Positions 1 to 9,098 of a stretch of DNA of 64,000 bases are shown piece by piece (the first letter of the stretch is position 1; each line of letters opens with the position of its first letter). The stretch covers positions 434,001 to 498,000 of the forward strand of contig VRMN01000002.1 of NCBI GenBank assembly GCA_008690995.1. Direction: 5' to 3'. A program made the position numbers and the translations under genes. The notes below the pieces were generated by a model, which saw nothing but the letters and a program-made list of their open reading frames with translations, was not told where the DNA came from and searched no databases. Origin of the DNA: Porphyridium purpureum. Its lineage: Eukaryota; Rhodophyta; Bangiophyceae; Porphyridiales; Porphyridiaceae.

Positions 1-945
1 AGCGCACGGGATGTGCATTCAATGAGCGTGAGCATGGCGTGGGCCTTGGCACTTGGTGCTCGGGACGAAGTGATGCTACTTGTCTTTGTAGAGGATGGCA
101 CTGTGGACCCATGGCGTGTATTTGACGTTGAGCGCATGCTCGTACGTATGACCAAATTCGGGCTCGCGCCAGCAAAAGTGATGTTTGCTGGTCCGTGGCC
201 GTGTACGACCACCGTTAACGAATGCTCGGCATCAGATCCGGCCTATATGAAGTTGGCAGATGACTTCATTTCATCTTCGCCTGGCGCCGTTGTCCTCGAC
301 CCAGAACATTTAAGCGTGGTGCACTATGCGCGTTTCATCGATCGTGAGAAGGATTCGGCCATCTCAGACCACAAAACCGATCGCGACGCCTTTGCGAGTT
401 TGACACCGTATGCGCCGTTGAAAAAAGATCTGAACAAGCTCACGTCGACGTTGCATGGTGCCGTTGCTCTGGTCATGTCAAATCAGTTTGCACTGGAAGA
501 CATTCCCGTGTGGCTCGACGAGGTTGTCAAGAATGAGCACACGGTGCAGAAAGAGGAAGGTGTTGAGGAAGGCAAGCCTTTGATGGTTGTGCTGTGCTCT
601 GATCATGACAGACTGGAGCTTGCCAACGCACATTTAAAGTCCCGGGCCACAGTCGAGGTGCTTGAAACAAGCCCCCTTTCCAGCGTGCCAACAGATCCGC
701 AGGAGGCAGCGTTCTGGCTCGACTTTTACCATCTGGAGATCATGTTACGCTGTGCGAGGATCTACCTAGACCGGCACGCTACACCTGCGCTCATGTACGT
801 CATGCGGTACACGTTGGCGTGGCGCAAGTTTAATGCGCCGTCCCTGCCTCAGGACATGCGACGGCATTCGTCCAACATGAAGCAGCTCAAGGAAAAGGCG
901 GCCTCGCCCCGATTCTTCCAAGTGTTCTTCTTCAAAAGCTGGTAG
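1..945 (+). CDS. Unknown protein, 5' end probably outside the window
   Basis: The reading frame is open from the first base to a TAG at 943-945, so the gene probably begins left of the window; the first in-frame ATG inside it is at 22. About 310 residues are visible. The middle part has alternating hydrophobic stretches typical of an alpha/beta fold, an acidic and Lys-rich stretch near residues 170-190, and a basic tail. I see no signal peptide, clear membrane span or known catalytic motif. I do not recognise the family. That it is a real gene rests on its length, its balanced composition and the absence of a competing frame on the other strand. Confidence 0.6.
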   Translation, partial: SARDVHSMSVSMAWALALGARDEVMLLVFVEDGTVDPWRVFDVERMLVRMTKFGLAPAKVMFAGPWPCTTTVNECSASDPAYMKLADDFISSSPGAVVLDPEHLSVVHYARFIDREKDSAISDHKTDRDAFASLTPYAPLKKDLNKLTSTLHGAVALVMSNQFALEDIPVWLDEVVKNEHTVQKEEGVEEGKPLMVVLCSDHDRLELANAHLKSRATVEVLETSPLSSVPTDPQEAAFWLDFYHLEIMLRCARIYLDRHATPALMYVMRYTLAWRKFNAPSLPQDMRRHSSNMKQLKEKAASPRFFQVFFFKSW

Positions 946-1934
946 AAAGCGAGGGCCAAATGCATTGGCTCGCATGCGCTCGCTGGACTTGGACCAGCGA
1001 TGCATGCTGCTATTGAACACATCTCGGGCGGAGCGACGCGTGGCGACGTTGGAACGAGGCGCGGCGAAGAATGGCACGGTTTCAAGGAAGAAAGGAAGCG
1101 ATTGGGTGCGGGATGCGGGCTCTGGTGGATGAAACGGTGCCAGCTGCAGAAACCATGCGCATGTAAAACCAGCCCGAACGTGATGGTGCGTGGCGCCGCC
1201 GGGTCGTGGTACGCCAGCGCGGTTTGTGGGACAATTCAGCGCCCGAGCTCGTTGTGACTTTTCGACAGAGCTGCAGACGTTTCCGTGATGAACGAGCGAT
1301 CTTCGAAGCAGATGACGCGTCCGCACATATCATGCGTGTGGGATGGTGCTGCGTTCATGTGAGTTGACCGCCATCTCGCCCACGCCATCTGCACGGTCAC
1401 ACAAGCCCAACCCACCCATCCAGAGAAAGCAGATGAACGGAACGGACTCCGGACCGGGAGGAAAACCCATTGACTCAAATGAGCAACTGTACACATCGCA
1501 GTACCTCGACCCTTCTGTAAGGCTTTGACTAGCGCTTTAAGATTTTGATTATTTTTTGGTCTTTTTTACAGTGTTAAAAAAAGAGTGTGTGGGAAAGTGT
1601 GCTGATTTTGATATGAGTTTGATCCCGGAGTTGTTTCTTTTTGGGTGGGCAGCGCGCTAACGGGTGAGGAAAAAGACGGAGACAGAATCGAGGTGGGCCA
1701 TAAGAGAATTAAAAGGCGGAGCGGGAAAAGGGACGTGGCAACAACGCTTGACGCGAGGAGGCGGGCAGAGATCTGTGTGTCCGTCGTGCTGCTGCGCTAC
1801 GCTGTTACGGCAAGGATTGGAGGGCTTTTGTCGCCAGGTTGTTTGATTCTTGCCCGGGGGAGATTTGTCCGGTCAAGGGGTTGTTGTGAGCTTGCGCGTG
1901 CCTACGCCCGGTTGCTGGCTCCTCCGTTGCCACA
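946..1934. other. Intergenic stretch before the kinase gene
   Basis: No convincing gene on either strand; the short frames here are Arg/Ser-rich and overlap each other. It holds T-rich DNA at about 1540-1575 and a minus-orientation copy of the recurrent GTACAGT motif (ACTGTAC, 1486-1492), about 440 bases upstream of the kinase start. It is probably 3' UTR, promoter and 5' UTR. Confidence 0.5.
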
Positions 1935-3392
1935 ATGGGGAAGCAGGTGTTTGACAAGAGCCGCCTGGATGGAGACAACGTGTTTGAAAAGTATGAGCCG
2001 TCCGCGAAGCTCGGACAGGGTTCGTTTGGCACGGTGTTGCTTGTCAAGCAGCGTAGCAACCCGTCGGTGCAACTGGCGTGCAAGACGCTGTCAAAGGCCA
2101 AGATGACAAATGAGACGCACTTGGAGGACGTGCGGACAGAGGTAGAGGTCATGCGCCGCCTGCAGGATAACGAGAACGTCGTGCGGCTGTTTGAGGTGTA
2201 CGAAGATCAGGACTCGGTGCACCTGGTGATGGAACTGTGCTCTGGCGGTGAGCTGTTCGATCGTATCATTGAGAAGGGCCACTACTCGGAGGCGGACGCG
2301 TCCGAGCTCATTCGCATCATGCTCAAGGTCGTGGCGGCATGCCATGCCAAAGGGGTCGTGCATCGTGATCTCAAGCCGGAAAACTTTCTTCTGGACGGGC
2401 CGGATGAGCACGCAAAGCTCAAGGCGACCGACTTTGGCCTTTCGGCACTTGCCACACCGGGTGTTTTGCTAAAGGATCAGGTTGGCACGCCCGTGTACGT
2501 GGCGCCTGAGGTTTTAAGAGGCCATTACAATCACAAGTCTGACATGTGGTCGCTGGGCGTGATTCTGTACATCCTTCTGTGCGGCAGGCCGCCATTCTAT
2601 GGCAGGACAGCCAACGACGAGTTGCGCATGACACTGATAGGCAAGTATGATATGACCAAGGACCCGTGGCCTACAATCAGTGATAGTGCAAAGGAAGTCG
2701 TGCGCCTCTTGATGCGCATGGACTACAACGAACGCCCGGAAGCTGCAGAGCTCCTGACTCACCCGTGGGTCAAGAAATATGGCGTGGCGTCTACGCAGCC
2801 GCTTGTAGCGTCAGTGCGTGAGAGTATGAAGAAGTTTGCCACCATGAGCAAACTGAAAAAGCGGGCGTTGCAATTTATGGCGTCCAATCTGACCGAGGAC
2901 GAGGTGAAGAAAATGCGCCACCTCTTTGAAAAGATTGATACGGACCACAGCGGCAACATTAGCGTGGGGGAGTTTGAGACTGCTATGCGCGCGACGGGTA
3001 ATCAGTTCTCGGACGAGGATATTGTGAATATGGTCAAGGCGTACGACGTGGACGAGAGCGGCGAAATCGATTACAGCGAATTCGTGACGGCAATGACAAA
3101 TATAAACAAGCTGCGGACGGCAGACAACATGGTGAAAGCATTCAAGAAGTTTGACACGGACAATGATGGCACCATCACCGTCACTGAGGTCATGAAGGCA
3201 CTGGAAGATATTCCGAGCGTGGACGAGGAGTACGCGAAGCGCATGATTGCGGAAGCTGACACGAATGGCGACGGGAAGCTGGACCTCGAAGAGTTTATGG
3301 CCATGATGGTTGAGAACGACGAGGACCTCAGCCATGCCGTGGAGAAAGGCCGCGGCCGCCTTAACACAGCAGACCTGCAGCAGTACATGTGA
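1935..3392 (+). CDS. Calcium-dependent protein kinase (CDPK)
   Basis: A Ser/Thr kinase directly switched on by calcium, 485 residues, a normal CDPK size. In order: Gly-rich loop GQGSFG at 27-32, catalytic Lys in 'ACK' at 50, HRDLKPEN at 143-150, DFG at 166-168, APE at 190-192, an autoinhibitory junction at about 285-325, then four EF-hand loops at about 335-346, 371-382, 407-418 and 442-453. All four loops start with Asp and end with Glu and look able to bind calcium. The start ATG at 1935 sits in a CACAATGG context and begins MGKQ; Gly2 is present but residue 6 is Phe, so N-myristoylation is not strongly predicted. No intron. CDPKs are known from plants, apicomplexans, green and red algae, where they turn calcium signals into phosphorylation. 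Confidence 0.96.
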   Translation: MGKQVFDKSRLDGDNVFEKYEPSAKLGQGSFGTVLLVKQRSNPSVQLACKTLSKAKMTNETHLEDVRTEVEVMRRLQDNENVVRLFEVYEDQDSVHLVMELCSGGELFDRIIEKGHYSEADASELIRIMLKVVAACHAKGVVHRDLKPENFLLDGPDEHAKLKATDFGLSALATPGVLLKDQVGTPVYVAPEVLRGHYNHKSDMWSLGVILYILLCGRPPFYGRTANDELRMTLIGKYDMTKDPWPTISDSAKEVVRLLMRMDYNERPEAAELLTHPWVKKYGVASTQPLVASVRESMKKFATMSKLKKRALQFMASNLTEDEVKKMRHLFEKIDTDHSGNISVGEFETAMRATGNQFSDEDIVNMVKAYDVDESGEIDYSEFVTAMTNINKLRTADNMVKAFKKFDTDNDGTITVTEVMKALEDIPSVDEEYAKRMIAEADTNGDGKLDLEEFMAMMVENDEDLSHAVEKGRGRLNTADLQQYM

Positions 3393-4106
3393 GTGGGGGG
3401 AAAAAAAATCTGATCGCATAAGTTTCGTTCGCAGGTGAGTACAAGAGATATCATGGCCGTGAAGGACTAGTGGAAACAAAAGTGGAACGCGTGAAACTAA
3501 AATTTTGCTCTACGCTGCAGTACTTGGTCATCGTTCTTGCAATCACGTCGGGCATTTCTTCGATGAACCACCGTCGCCATGCCCATCTTTCGTCGCATCC
3601 CACACAGTATCGGGTTCACCTCTGAGCACCGCGCCCCACTGCAGAAGGGTCACGCGCATGTTCTACCAAAACGACCCCTTTTCCTCAATTTTGCGTGTGA
3701 TTTTAGCGGTTACGTGGTGGTGGTGGCTGCTGCTGTGTCGGAGGAAGCTTTGGCAATTGTGTGGCAAAGGAGGCTGTGCGCGCGGACGCCAAGGACGGTC
3801 TGACACGGCGTGGAGCGGCATTCTTGTTCTGGTCTGACCCGTACAAGGTAAGCGCGCATGCGCCGCATGCAAGCCGGCCGAATGACGACGCGTTCGACCG
3901 ACACGAGGACAAATACGGGCCGCTCGTTCTCAACAAAGGAGCTCATCTCGTGGAGCACGTCGCGACCCAAAAGTCAGCTTCCGACCGGTGGCAGCGAGCA
4001 CGGCCTGCGGCACCACCCCGGAAGCGTATTTCCGCGGCCAGTCGGAACGCTTTTTGAACCTGCCGCTCAGTCAAGTTCAAACCCACACACCACAACAGAT
4101 TTGGAC
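3393..4106 (+). other. Intergenic stretch with a likely 5' UTR intron
   Basis: A good 5' splice site (CAAG|GTAAGC, GT at 3848) pairs with a possible 3' site (CACAACAG, ending 4098) just before the ATG at 4107. None of the three frames upstream of the donor runs open into the next gene, so this would be a 5' UTR intron. A short frame at 3579-3803 (74 codons, with a Val/Ala-rich hydrophobic centre) could encode a tiny membrane protein, but I cannot place it in a family. Confidence 0.35.
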
Positions 4107-5648
4107 ATGGAGGGCGGCAGCACCGACAAGAAGGACCCGGCCGAAGGCGCGGCGACAAGCGAGCACGCGCCTCGTGCAAAAGTCCCGGCGACTAGCATGC
4201 GCGTCTCGTCGGATAAAATGTTCTTTGTGGAAGAAACCGGGGTTGTGCGCAAGCTAGAAGGCACCGAGTGGGACCTGGATTTAGATAATGATTTCAAGGA
4301 CCTGCACACTGTGCGCAACCTCAAGATTGATGACGAGGAAATTCGCACGCTGACTGAGCAGGCCGATGCGCTGTGGTGCACTGATCGCTCTTCGATGGGT
4401 CCCACCACGTCACACGGCTTTGTCAAGTTCGAGGGCGGCAGCGAATTCGACAGGTCGTCACTTGACCGAACGAGGCGCAGCATCACCGGATTTCCGCCAG
4501 ACATGGGAGCCGAGGATCTTGAGTTCACTGCTCCCCGCTCGATAACTGCAAAACTTTTCCAAAGAGTGCGGCCGGCGTCGTCCCCGGCGTTTCGGCGCTC
4601 GTCGACGTCGGCGCGTGACCGACTCAGCCAGACCGGCAGAAGTTACACGAACCAGGCGCAGGATGGCGTAGAGCAGTCGCCAAAGTCAATGCCCCGTGGG
4701 ATTTCGCTTGGTGCTCGTGGTCTGTCCCAAGCCTCACGAGACACAGAACAGGGTCCGCCATCTTTCTCGTTCCCGCGCAGTGGGACAGGCGAAGGGACCG
4801 ACAGCCCTGTGACCCGCTCGCACACGTCCGGGAAGAGCATGGTCGGACGGCGGCAGCACAGCATGAATGCCTTGAGCGGGAAACGCGCTCCACGGTACCG
4901 TGAGGTGGTTGCGTTTCGTGTGACCAAGGTGGACGTACCAAACATTGTGTTTACCGAATACAAGCCAGATAATTGGTCATTAGAGTTGTTTGCGCTGTAC
5001 AACAATGTGATCCGCCGAGATATGGTTGACCTGTTCAAGATTCTCCAGCAGATGGAAATATACGCGCACGTGATGGGCGCGGAAGAATTCATCCAGTTTT
5101 TCGAGTGGTGGGGCGGATTTGCGACACTCACTCGCGAAGTGTTTGATGTTTGGGACGCGGTCGTGTATCCGTGGCTCGAAAGTGTGTTCCCGCTCGAAGG
5201 CGCTCTAAATAAGGAGTCGCGCTCGAGCATGCAGATGCTCATTTTGCAGGTGATGTTGAAGATCGACATGCTGCAGGACGACATGGTGGTGGAAAAAAAG
5301 ACCGACGCCTTTCTGCGGCTGGTTAACTTGTGCGAAAAGCTGTGCGTTGCACTGATGCGGTACATGTCCACGCTCGAGACGGAGATTCCGGAGAAGCTGA
5401 GCATGTTTTACACGCTGGAGGGCAAGGAAGAAATTGACTTGCGCATGCGTGACCACGCGTGGCGGCGCAAGTACGCAAGCACCTTTTTTGGCGCCGTGCA
5501 TCGCTGGGTACAGAACCTGGCCACGTACGAAACGTGGCTCGCGCTCAACGCCAGGGGCGCGCGCAAAATCTTATTAAGCCGCTGGATACGGCAATATGAA
5601 AAGACGCACGTGCGCAATGCCAAACGGCTCATGGAATTTCACATATGA
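4107..5648 (+). CDS. Protein with degenerate hemerythrin-like helical domain (family member 1)
   Basis: 513 residues from the ATG at 4107. The frame is open for 83 further codons upstream, but that part is low-complexity and crosses a probable UTR intron, so I prefer the later start. The first 270 residues are Ser/Thr/Arg-rich and look disordered. The C-terminal 230 residues are helical and align by eye with the C-terminal part of the large gene at 24624-27908: both have a 'LF/VFAL..N...R/K' first helix, 'FFEWW/FYNWW' then 'YPWL/FPWI', and a late 'L.E...P..L' helix. The spacing resembles hemerythrin HHE domains, in which these helices carry His and Glu metal ligands; here the His positions are Asn, Trp or Tyr. 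Metal binding is therefore doubtful. Function is unknown. Confidence 0.75.
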   Translation: MEGGSTDKKDPAEGAATSEHAPRAKVPATSMRVSSDKMFFVEETGVVRKLEGTEWDLDLDNDFKDLHTVRNLKIDDEEIRTLTEQADALWCTDRSSMGPTTSHGFVKFEGGSEFDRSSLDRTRRSITGFPPDMGAEDLEFTAPRSITAKLFQRVRPASSPAFRRSSTSARDRLSQTGRSYTNQAQDGVEQSPKSMPRGISLGARGLSQASRDTEQGPPSFSFPRSGTGEGTDSPVTRSHTSGKSMVGRRQHSMNALSGKRAPRYREVVAFRVTKVDVPNIVFTEYKPDNWSLELFALYNNVIRRDMVDLFKILQQMEIYAHVMGAEEFIQFFEWWGGFATLTREVFDVWDAVVYPWLESVFPLEGALNKESRSSMQMLILQVMLKIDMLQDDMVVEKKTDAFLRLVNLCEKLCVALMRYMSTLETEIPEKLSMFYTLEGKEEIDLRMRDHAWRRKYASTFFGAVHRWVQNLATYETWLALNARGARKILLSRWIRQYEKTHVRNAKRLMEFHI

Positions 5649-6026
5649 ACTGTAAGTGAAGACTAATTCTCGAAAGTATATTTCACCATGTGCTCTGGGC
5701 GCTTGCACGTGGGATCCGAGAAACACAACCACTACTTCAATCGCCTTGTCGCCGAACACGCGTGAGAAATGCATCGTGCACGATCACCAGCGACATGTTT
5801 GCCGTCTGCCTCGCTCATAACACTGCTTCGCCCTAACGCCGATAGTGCATGCCTCCCTTTCACGAGTTTCAGGAACAAATGCTCGGAACCTCGTGATGCG
5901 CGCGCACAAATTCACTGACCGAACACGCGTCGGGACTGTACCTCTTGCAGACCTTGCACGTTTCTCACAAAACCTGCATTTACAGAGTTCATAATGTCTA
6001 ATTTTCCCTCCTCCAAATGACATTTT
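5649..6026. other. Intergenic stretch
   Basis: Downstream of the hemerythrin-like gene and upstream of a tRNA. No coding frame of interest. It contains a minus-orientation GTACAGT motif (ACTGTAC, 5935-5941). I see nothing else. Confidence 0.4.
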
Positions 6027-6245
6027 GAGCTATTGGTGTAGTGGTTCTAATGCTGTGCGCTTCCGTTGCGCGCAGCGAATTGCGGATCACGTCAGACTTT
6101 TTCCGAGGGGTTGCGATATCGAGCCACCCCTATGGTGCTGAATCGTTTACGATTTGAGTCTTGTGACGGGCAGTTCAGTTTGTAAGTGCTTTACAACTGG
6201 TCTGTAGACATCTGAAGATCAGGGGTTCAAATCCCCTATAGCTCA
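6027..6245 (+). tRNA. Interrupted tRNA gene with D-loop and anticodon-loop introns
   Basis: The two ends form a perfect 7-bp acceptor stem: GAGCTAT (6027-6033) with ATAGCTC (6238-6244), followed by discriminator A (6245). The T arm is AGGGG-TTCAAAT-CCCCT (6221-6237). The D stem GTG (6036-6038) finds its partner CAC only at 6088-6090, so an intron of about 39 nt (near 6047-6085) must lie in the D-loop; removing it gives GTGTAGTGGTTATCAC, a standard eukaryotic D arm. The anticodon stem TCAGA (6092-6096) pairs with TCTGA (6211-6215), leaving a second intron of about 107 nt in the anticodon loop (near 6102-6209). The first intron has a 9-bp hairpin (6052-6060 with 6068-6076). The 5' half of the loop reads CTTTTT, so the anticodon probably starts UU; UUU (Lys) is the simplest reading, but no splice choice gives a normal purine at position 37, so the isotype is open. 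Confidence 0.8.
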
Positions 6246-6494
6246 AAGATTTCCTTTTGACTGGGACGGGAGTGAAAAAGTAGACGGGGGAAGATGGAGC
6301 TGCGACTGGAGAGAAGTTTGAATCTTCTTTTTTGGTGCCCAAGATCTACGGCGGCAGTGGTCGGCAGCTTCATGCGTAGAGCTCATGCCCGTGATTCTGA
6401 TTTTACATATCTGATTCTTTCCTTGCTTTTCGTCCTGTTCGGGCATCGGACGGCACTGCAGAAAAGAGTATTGGCTGGACATGACCGAGAGGAC

Positions 6495-7202
6495 ATGGGC
6501 CATGGCACGGTGCAGCGTGGTGTGATGATTGTGCTGGATGCGTGCCGAGCAGACGCGGTGTTGGAGTCGGCAAAGAACGAGTTTCCTGCGCTGCGCGAGC
6601 TGGCCGCGCGCGGGAGTTGCGGCACAGTCGTGCTGGATGATGACGCGCGACATGCGCACCACGTCATCATGCGCGCGTGCGCCGACCGCGACACGCCAGC
6701 TCTGCAGTTTGTCGACTCAGTCGCTTCGTTTGAGCTCGCGCGCGCGCGGATCGATGCTCTTGAGCCTAACCATTTTCTGGTCCTGTCTTTGCAACACTTC
6801 AACGAACACGCTAGTGATGGCCTCGTGCTGGCGGACGAGCTCGTGAATCATGTGCTACCCTTATGCGCGTCTTCTGGTGATATGCTTTGCTGCTTTATTC
6901 TGCGCGATGCGAGTGCGGACGTGCCCGCGTGCCTGCTTGATCGCATGCGTCCGCCGGAGCCATTCAGTGCGATCTACCAGAGCTGGATGTACAACGGTAC
7001 GGAGCGCGTGCCTGAGACCCAACGCAGTGGCTTTGCGCGCGGCACCGTGACATGGTGTCACGCATACGCGCGCGTGGATAGGGCGTCCGATCTCACGCTG
7101 GCGCATGCTGCGAAGTACGGAGCACTTGGCGGCATCGCCCTCCAAGACGCCTTGTCTGAGGCGCTCTTTCTCACTGGGCTGACGCCCAAGTACGGTGCCT
7201 GA
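6495..7202 (+). CDS. Possible alkaline-phosphatase-fold protein
   Basis: 235 residues from the ATG at 6495 (GGACATGGG context). The frame is open 67 codons further up, but that part looks like leader DNA and begins only 48 bases after the tRNA. Near the N-terminus 'MIVLDACRAD' followed by 'LRELAARGS' resembles the metal-binding opening of the alkaline phosphatase/sulfatase/phosphoglycerate mutase superfamily ('VLD..R.D...PNL..LA..G'). I cannot find the later Asp-His metal ligands with confidence, and the protein is much shorter than typical members, so it may be inactive or the likeness may be chance. There is no clear signal peptide. Treat it as a hypothetical protein with a weak superfamily hint. 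Confidence 0.55.
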   Translation: MGHGTVQRGVMIVLDACRADAVLESAKNEFPALRELAARGSCGTVVLDDDARHAHHVIMRACADRDTPALQFVDSVASFELARARIDALEPNHFLVLSLQHFNEHASDGLVLADELVNHVLPLCASSGDMLCCFILRDASADVPACLLDRMRPPEPFSAIYQSWMYNGTERVPETQRSGFARGTVTWCHAYARVDRASDLTLAHAAKYGALGGIALQDALSEALFLTGLTPKYGA

Positions 7203-7672
7203 TGCCGTAGGCGTCTACCAGCTGTACCACGGCAAGTGACCATCTTTTACAGATTCCTGTTTTCGCTTTCCATGTCGTGTGCTCCAGTGCTTGCAGAGCA
7301 GAACTTGATTATCGACAAACAAAGCACGGCGTCCTTTGCACACGTTCTCAGAGACCGGGTGTCCGCCGCAGACACGTGAGCATGAGCATGCAGGTGTTCA
7401 TGGGAGGCTGGCCAGCGCACGGCGCGGCCAAACCAGATCAGCTTGCGTGCGAGCATTGGGAGACCATCTGACACTGCGCAGATCGTCACTTATCCCGCAG
7501 CTCGTCGTGTTGCTAGTTGACGTGGTCATTGATTATCAGCCAATACAAACAACACATGCAGAAATCTCGAGTCCAGACCAAGTTTCGGAAGAAAGACATA
7601 TCGACCTTGAGGCCACAACCACAGGTTGAACCCAGGCAAGACCTCCTAGTCCAGTCCTTTTCCCCTACAGTT
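7203..7672. other. Convergent 3' region
   Basis: Lies between the ends of two genes that point at each other. Several overlapping short frames, none protein-like. I see no repeat or RNA gene. Confidence 0.4.
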
Positions 7673-8545
7673 TTACCCTGCGGATGCGTCCTTATCGTGA
7701 TCCGCCGTTACATGCTCACTGGAAACCTGCTTCTGAATGTCTCCGAGCTGTTTTTTGGAAGCCGCCGCAGCGCGCAGCAGCTCAAAGTGCAGTACGCTCT
7801 CTTCTCTTTCGATTCGCTGCATCAGCTGCTGCAAGCGCTCTTGAATGACGTCCGGATCGGTGCTGTCACTCGTATGGACAAACGTCCTCTCTTCCCTCCT
7901 CATCCCCGTACCATACTTCATGCCGTCATATCCGCCTGGTGCTCCAGAGCTGGAGTCGTCGTCCTCGTTGGTGTCGCTCCAATAGACATACTCCGTGCTT
8001 TCCTGACCGGTACCCGGGCCAGGCTTGGCCGGGTCGTACATTTCATTCTCACCCTGCGCACTCGTTTCGTCTCCCGCTATGTCATCTCCGCTCTCCGTCC
8101 ACCACGATTCCGCATACGGGTCCTCTTCCTCCTCCTCCTCCTCATCCTCCTCATCCTCATCGCTAAAAAAGTCGTCGTGACGACTCCTATCTTTGGAACC
8201 TGCCGGTGCTGAGTCCACTGTACGATCAAATTCAGCCACCCGATTGTCCACGGGTGCTTTAGATGTCCTTGCATCCTGATAATCTACCACTTGCTCACTT
8301 TCATGTGCCTCAAACTCGTCCTTCCCGGCACTCCAAACTGGCGCTCTGCGTCGTCGTCCCGGCAGGACCCACGCCCGCGACGTGCCCAGATGCATGAACG
8401 GAGCTCGCCAACACCGCACGCTGCAACGACACGCATCCGCGCTCCGCGGACCGCCATCCAGCGCTCGGGCGCGCGCACTCCACGCACCCACAAACACCGC
8501 GTGCATTCTCTCCCAACCCAACCCCACACCAACCCCCACCGCCAT
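7673..8545 (-). CDS. Unknown acidic protein with transit-like N-terminus
   Basis: 290 residues from the ATG at 8543-8545; a second ATG 13 codons in is also possible. The first 70 residues are rich in Arg, Ala and Ser and almost lack acidic residues, as in plastid or mitochondrial targeting peptides. The middle is very acidic, with a run of Glu and Asp at about 125-142 encoded by a CTC/CAT-rich repeat on the plus strand (about 8125-8161), then Tyr/Trp/Asp/Ser-rich sequence. The last 65 residues form a likely amphipathic helix or coiled coil ('ERLQQLMQRIEREES'). I do not recognise the family. The reverse-strand frame over the same DNA is Pro/Leu-rich and looks like a shadow. Confidence 0.6.
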   Translation of the reverse strand: MAVGVGVGLGWERMHAVFVGAWSARARALDGGPRSADACRCSVRCWRAPFMHLGTSRAWVLPGRRRRAPVWSAGKDEFEAHESEQVVDYQDARTSKAPVDNRVAEFDRTVDSAPAGSKDRSRHDDFFSDEDEEDEEEEEEEDPYAESWWTESGDDIAGDETSAQGENEMYDPAKPGPGTGQESTEYVYWSDTNEDDDSSSGAPGGYDGMKYGTGMRREERTFVHTSDSTDPDVIQERLQQLMQRIEREESVLHFELLRAAAASKKQLGDIQKQVSSEHVTADHDKDASAG

Positions 8546-9098
8546 CCATGTCGCCCATCACTACCTTTTTCACGCAACCACGCACACACAAAGTACAGCG
8601 CATCACGCCTCTAAGCTGTACACCCACAGACCCACGCTGTACCTCGTCAACAGCAGGTACAGTTCCACATGTCGCCGTCGTCTGCGCGGTGCTCGCGCCG
8701 TTTCTGATCGCACGCGCCCGTTTTCCGCATTTTTGTGCTGTTGTGCGTTTGTGGTTGGGAGGTTCGGAGGTTGAGAGGTGTACACCCGCATGCGCGGCGT
8801 CCCGCGTGTGTCCACTCTAAAACACACCTCTTTTCATGGACAACCGCAAAATGGTTACACGGTTAATTGGTAAAATGGCTAAATGGCTCGCGGCGCAAAA
8901 CCGGGCTCGGAGGAAAAATGGCGTGTGGGTGGACGGACGTGGACGGACGAGGACAGACGAGGGCAGAAGAAGTGTGCGTGAGGGAGGAGGGAGGGTGGGA
9001 GGTGGGAGTGGGCGGTAAGGGTGTGTGGGAGTGTGGGTGGGTGGAGGGGTTGACGTGCGCCGTGGGTGGAGTGGAAGGGGGAGGTGGGAGGCGCGGCG
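8546..9098. promoter_or_regulatory. Divergent promoter region with GTACAG and GGTTAA motifs
   Basis: Separates two genes read in opposite directions. It holds four copies of the GTACAG core: 8593 (+), 8616 (-), 8637 (-) and 8657 (+, GGTACAGT), and a GGTTAATTGG element at 8861-8870 in A/T-richer DNA. The last 150 bases are G-rich on the plus strand (GGGAGG and GGGTGG steps) up to the MBOAT start. Regulatory role is inferred from position and recurrence. Confidence 0.4.

Noticed and set aside
6108-6132. A T-arm-like hairpin (AGGGGT with ACCCCT) inside the second tRNA intron, suggesting two overlapping tRNAs
   Set aside because: The loop is too long and lacks TTC; it is better seen as an intron hairpin.
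6097-6245. Reading the interrupted tRNA as tRNA-Tyr from CTGTAGA at 6202-6208
   Set aside because: The bases looked like a Tyr anticodon loop, but the flanking bases do not form a stem, whereas TCAGA/TCTGA pairs perfectly.
7517-8212. Plus-strand frame of 231 codons opposite the acidic protein
   Set aside because: It is Leu/Ile/Pro-rich where the other strand encodes Glu/Asp runs, a typical antisense shadow of a low-complexity region; no domain or leader is seen.
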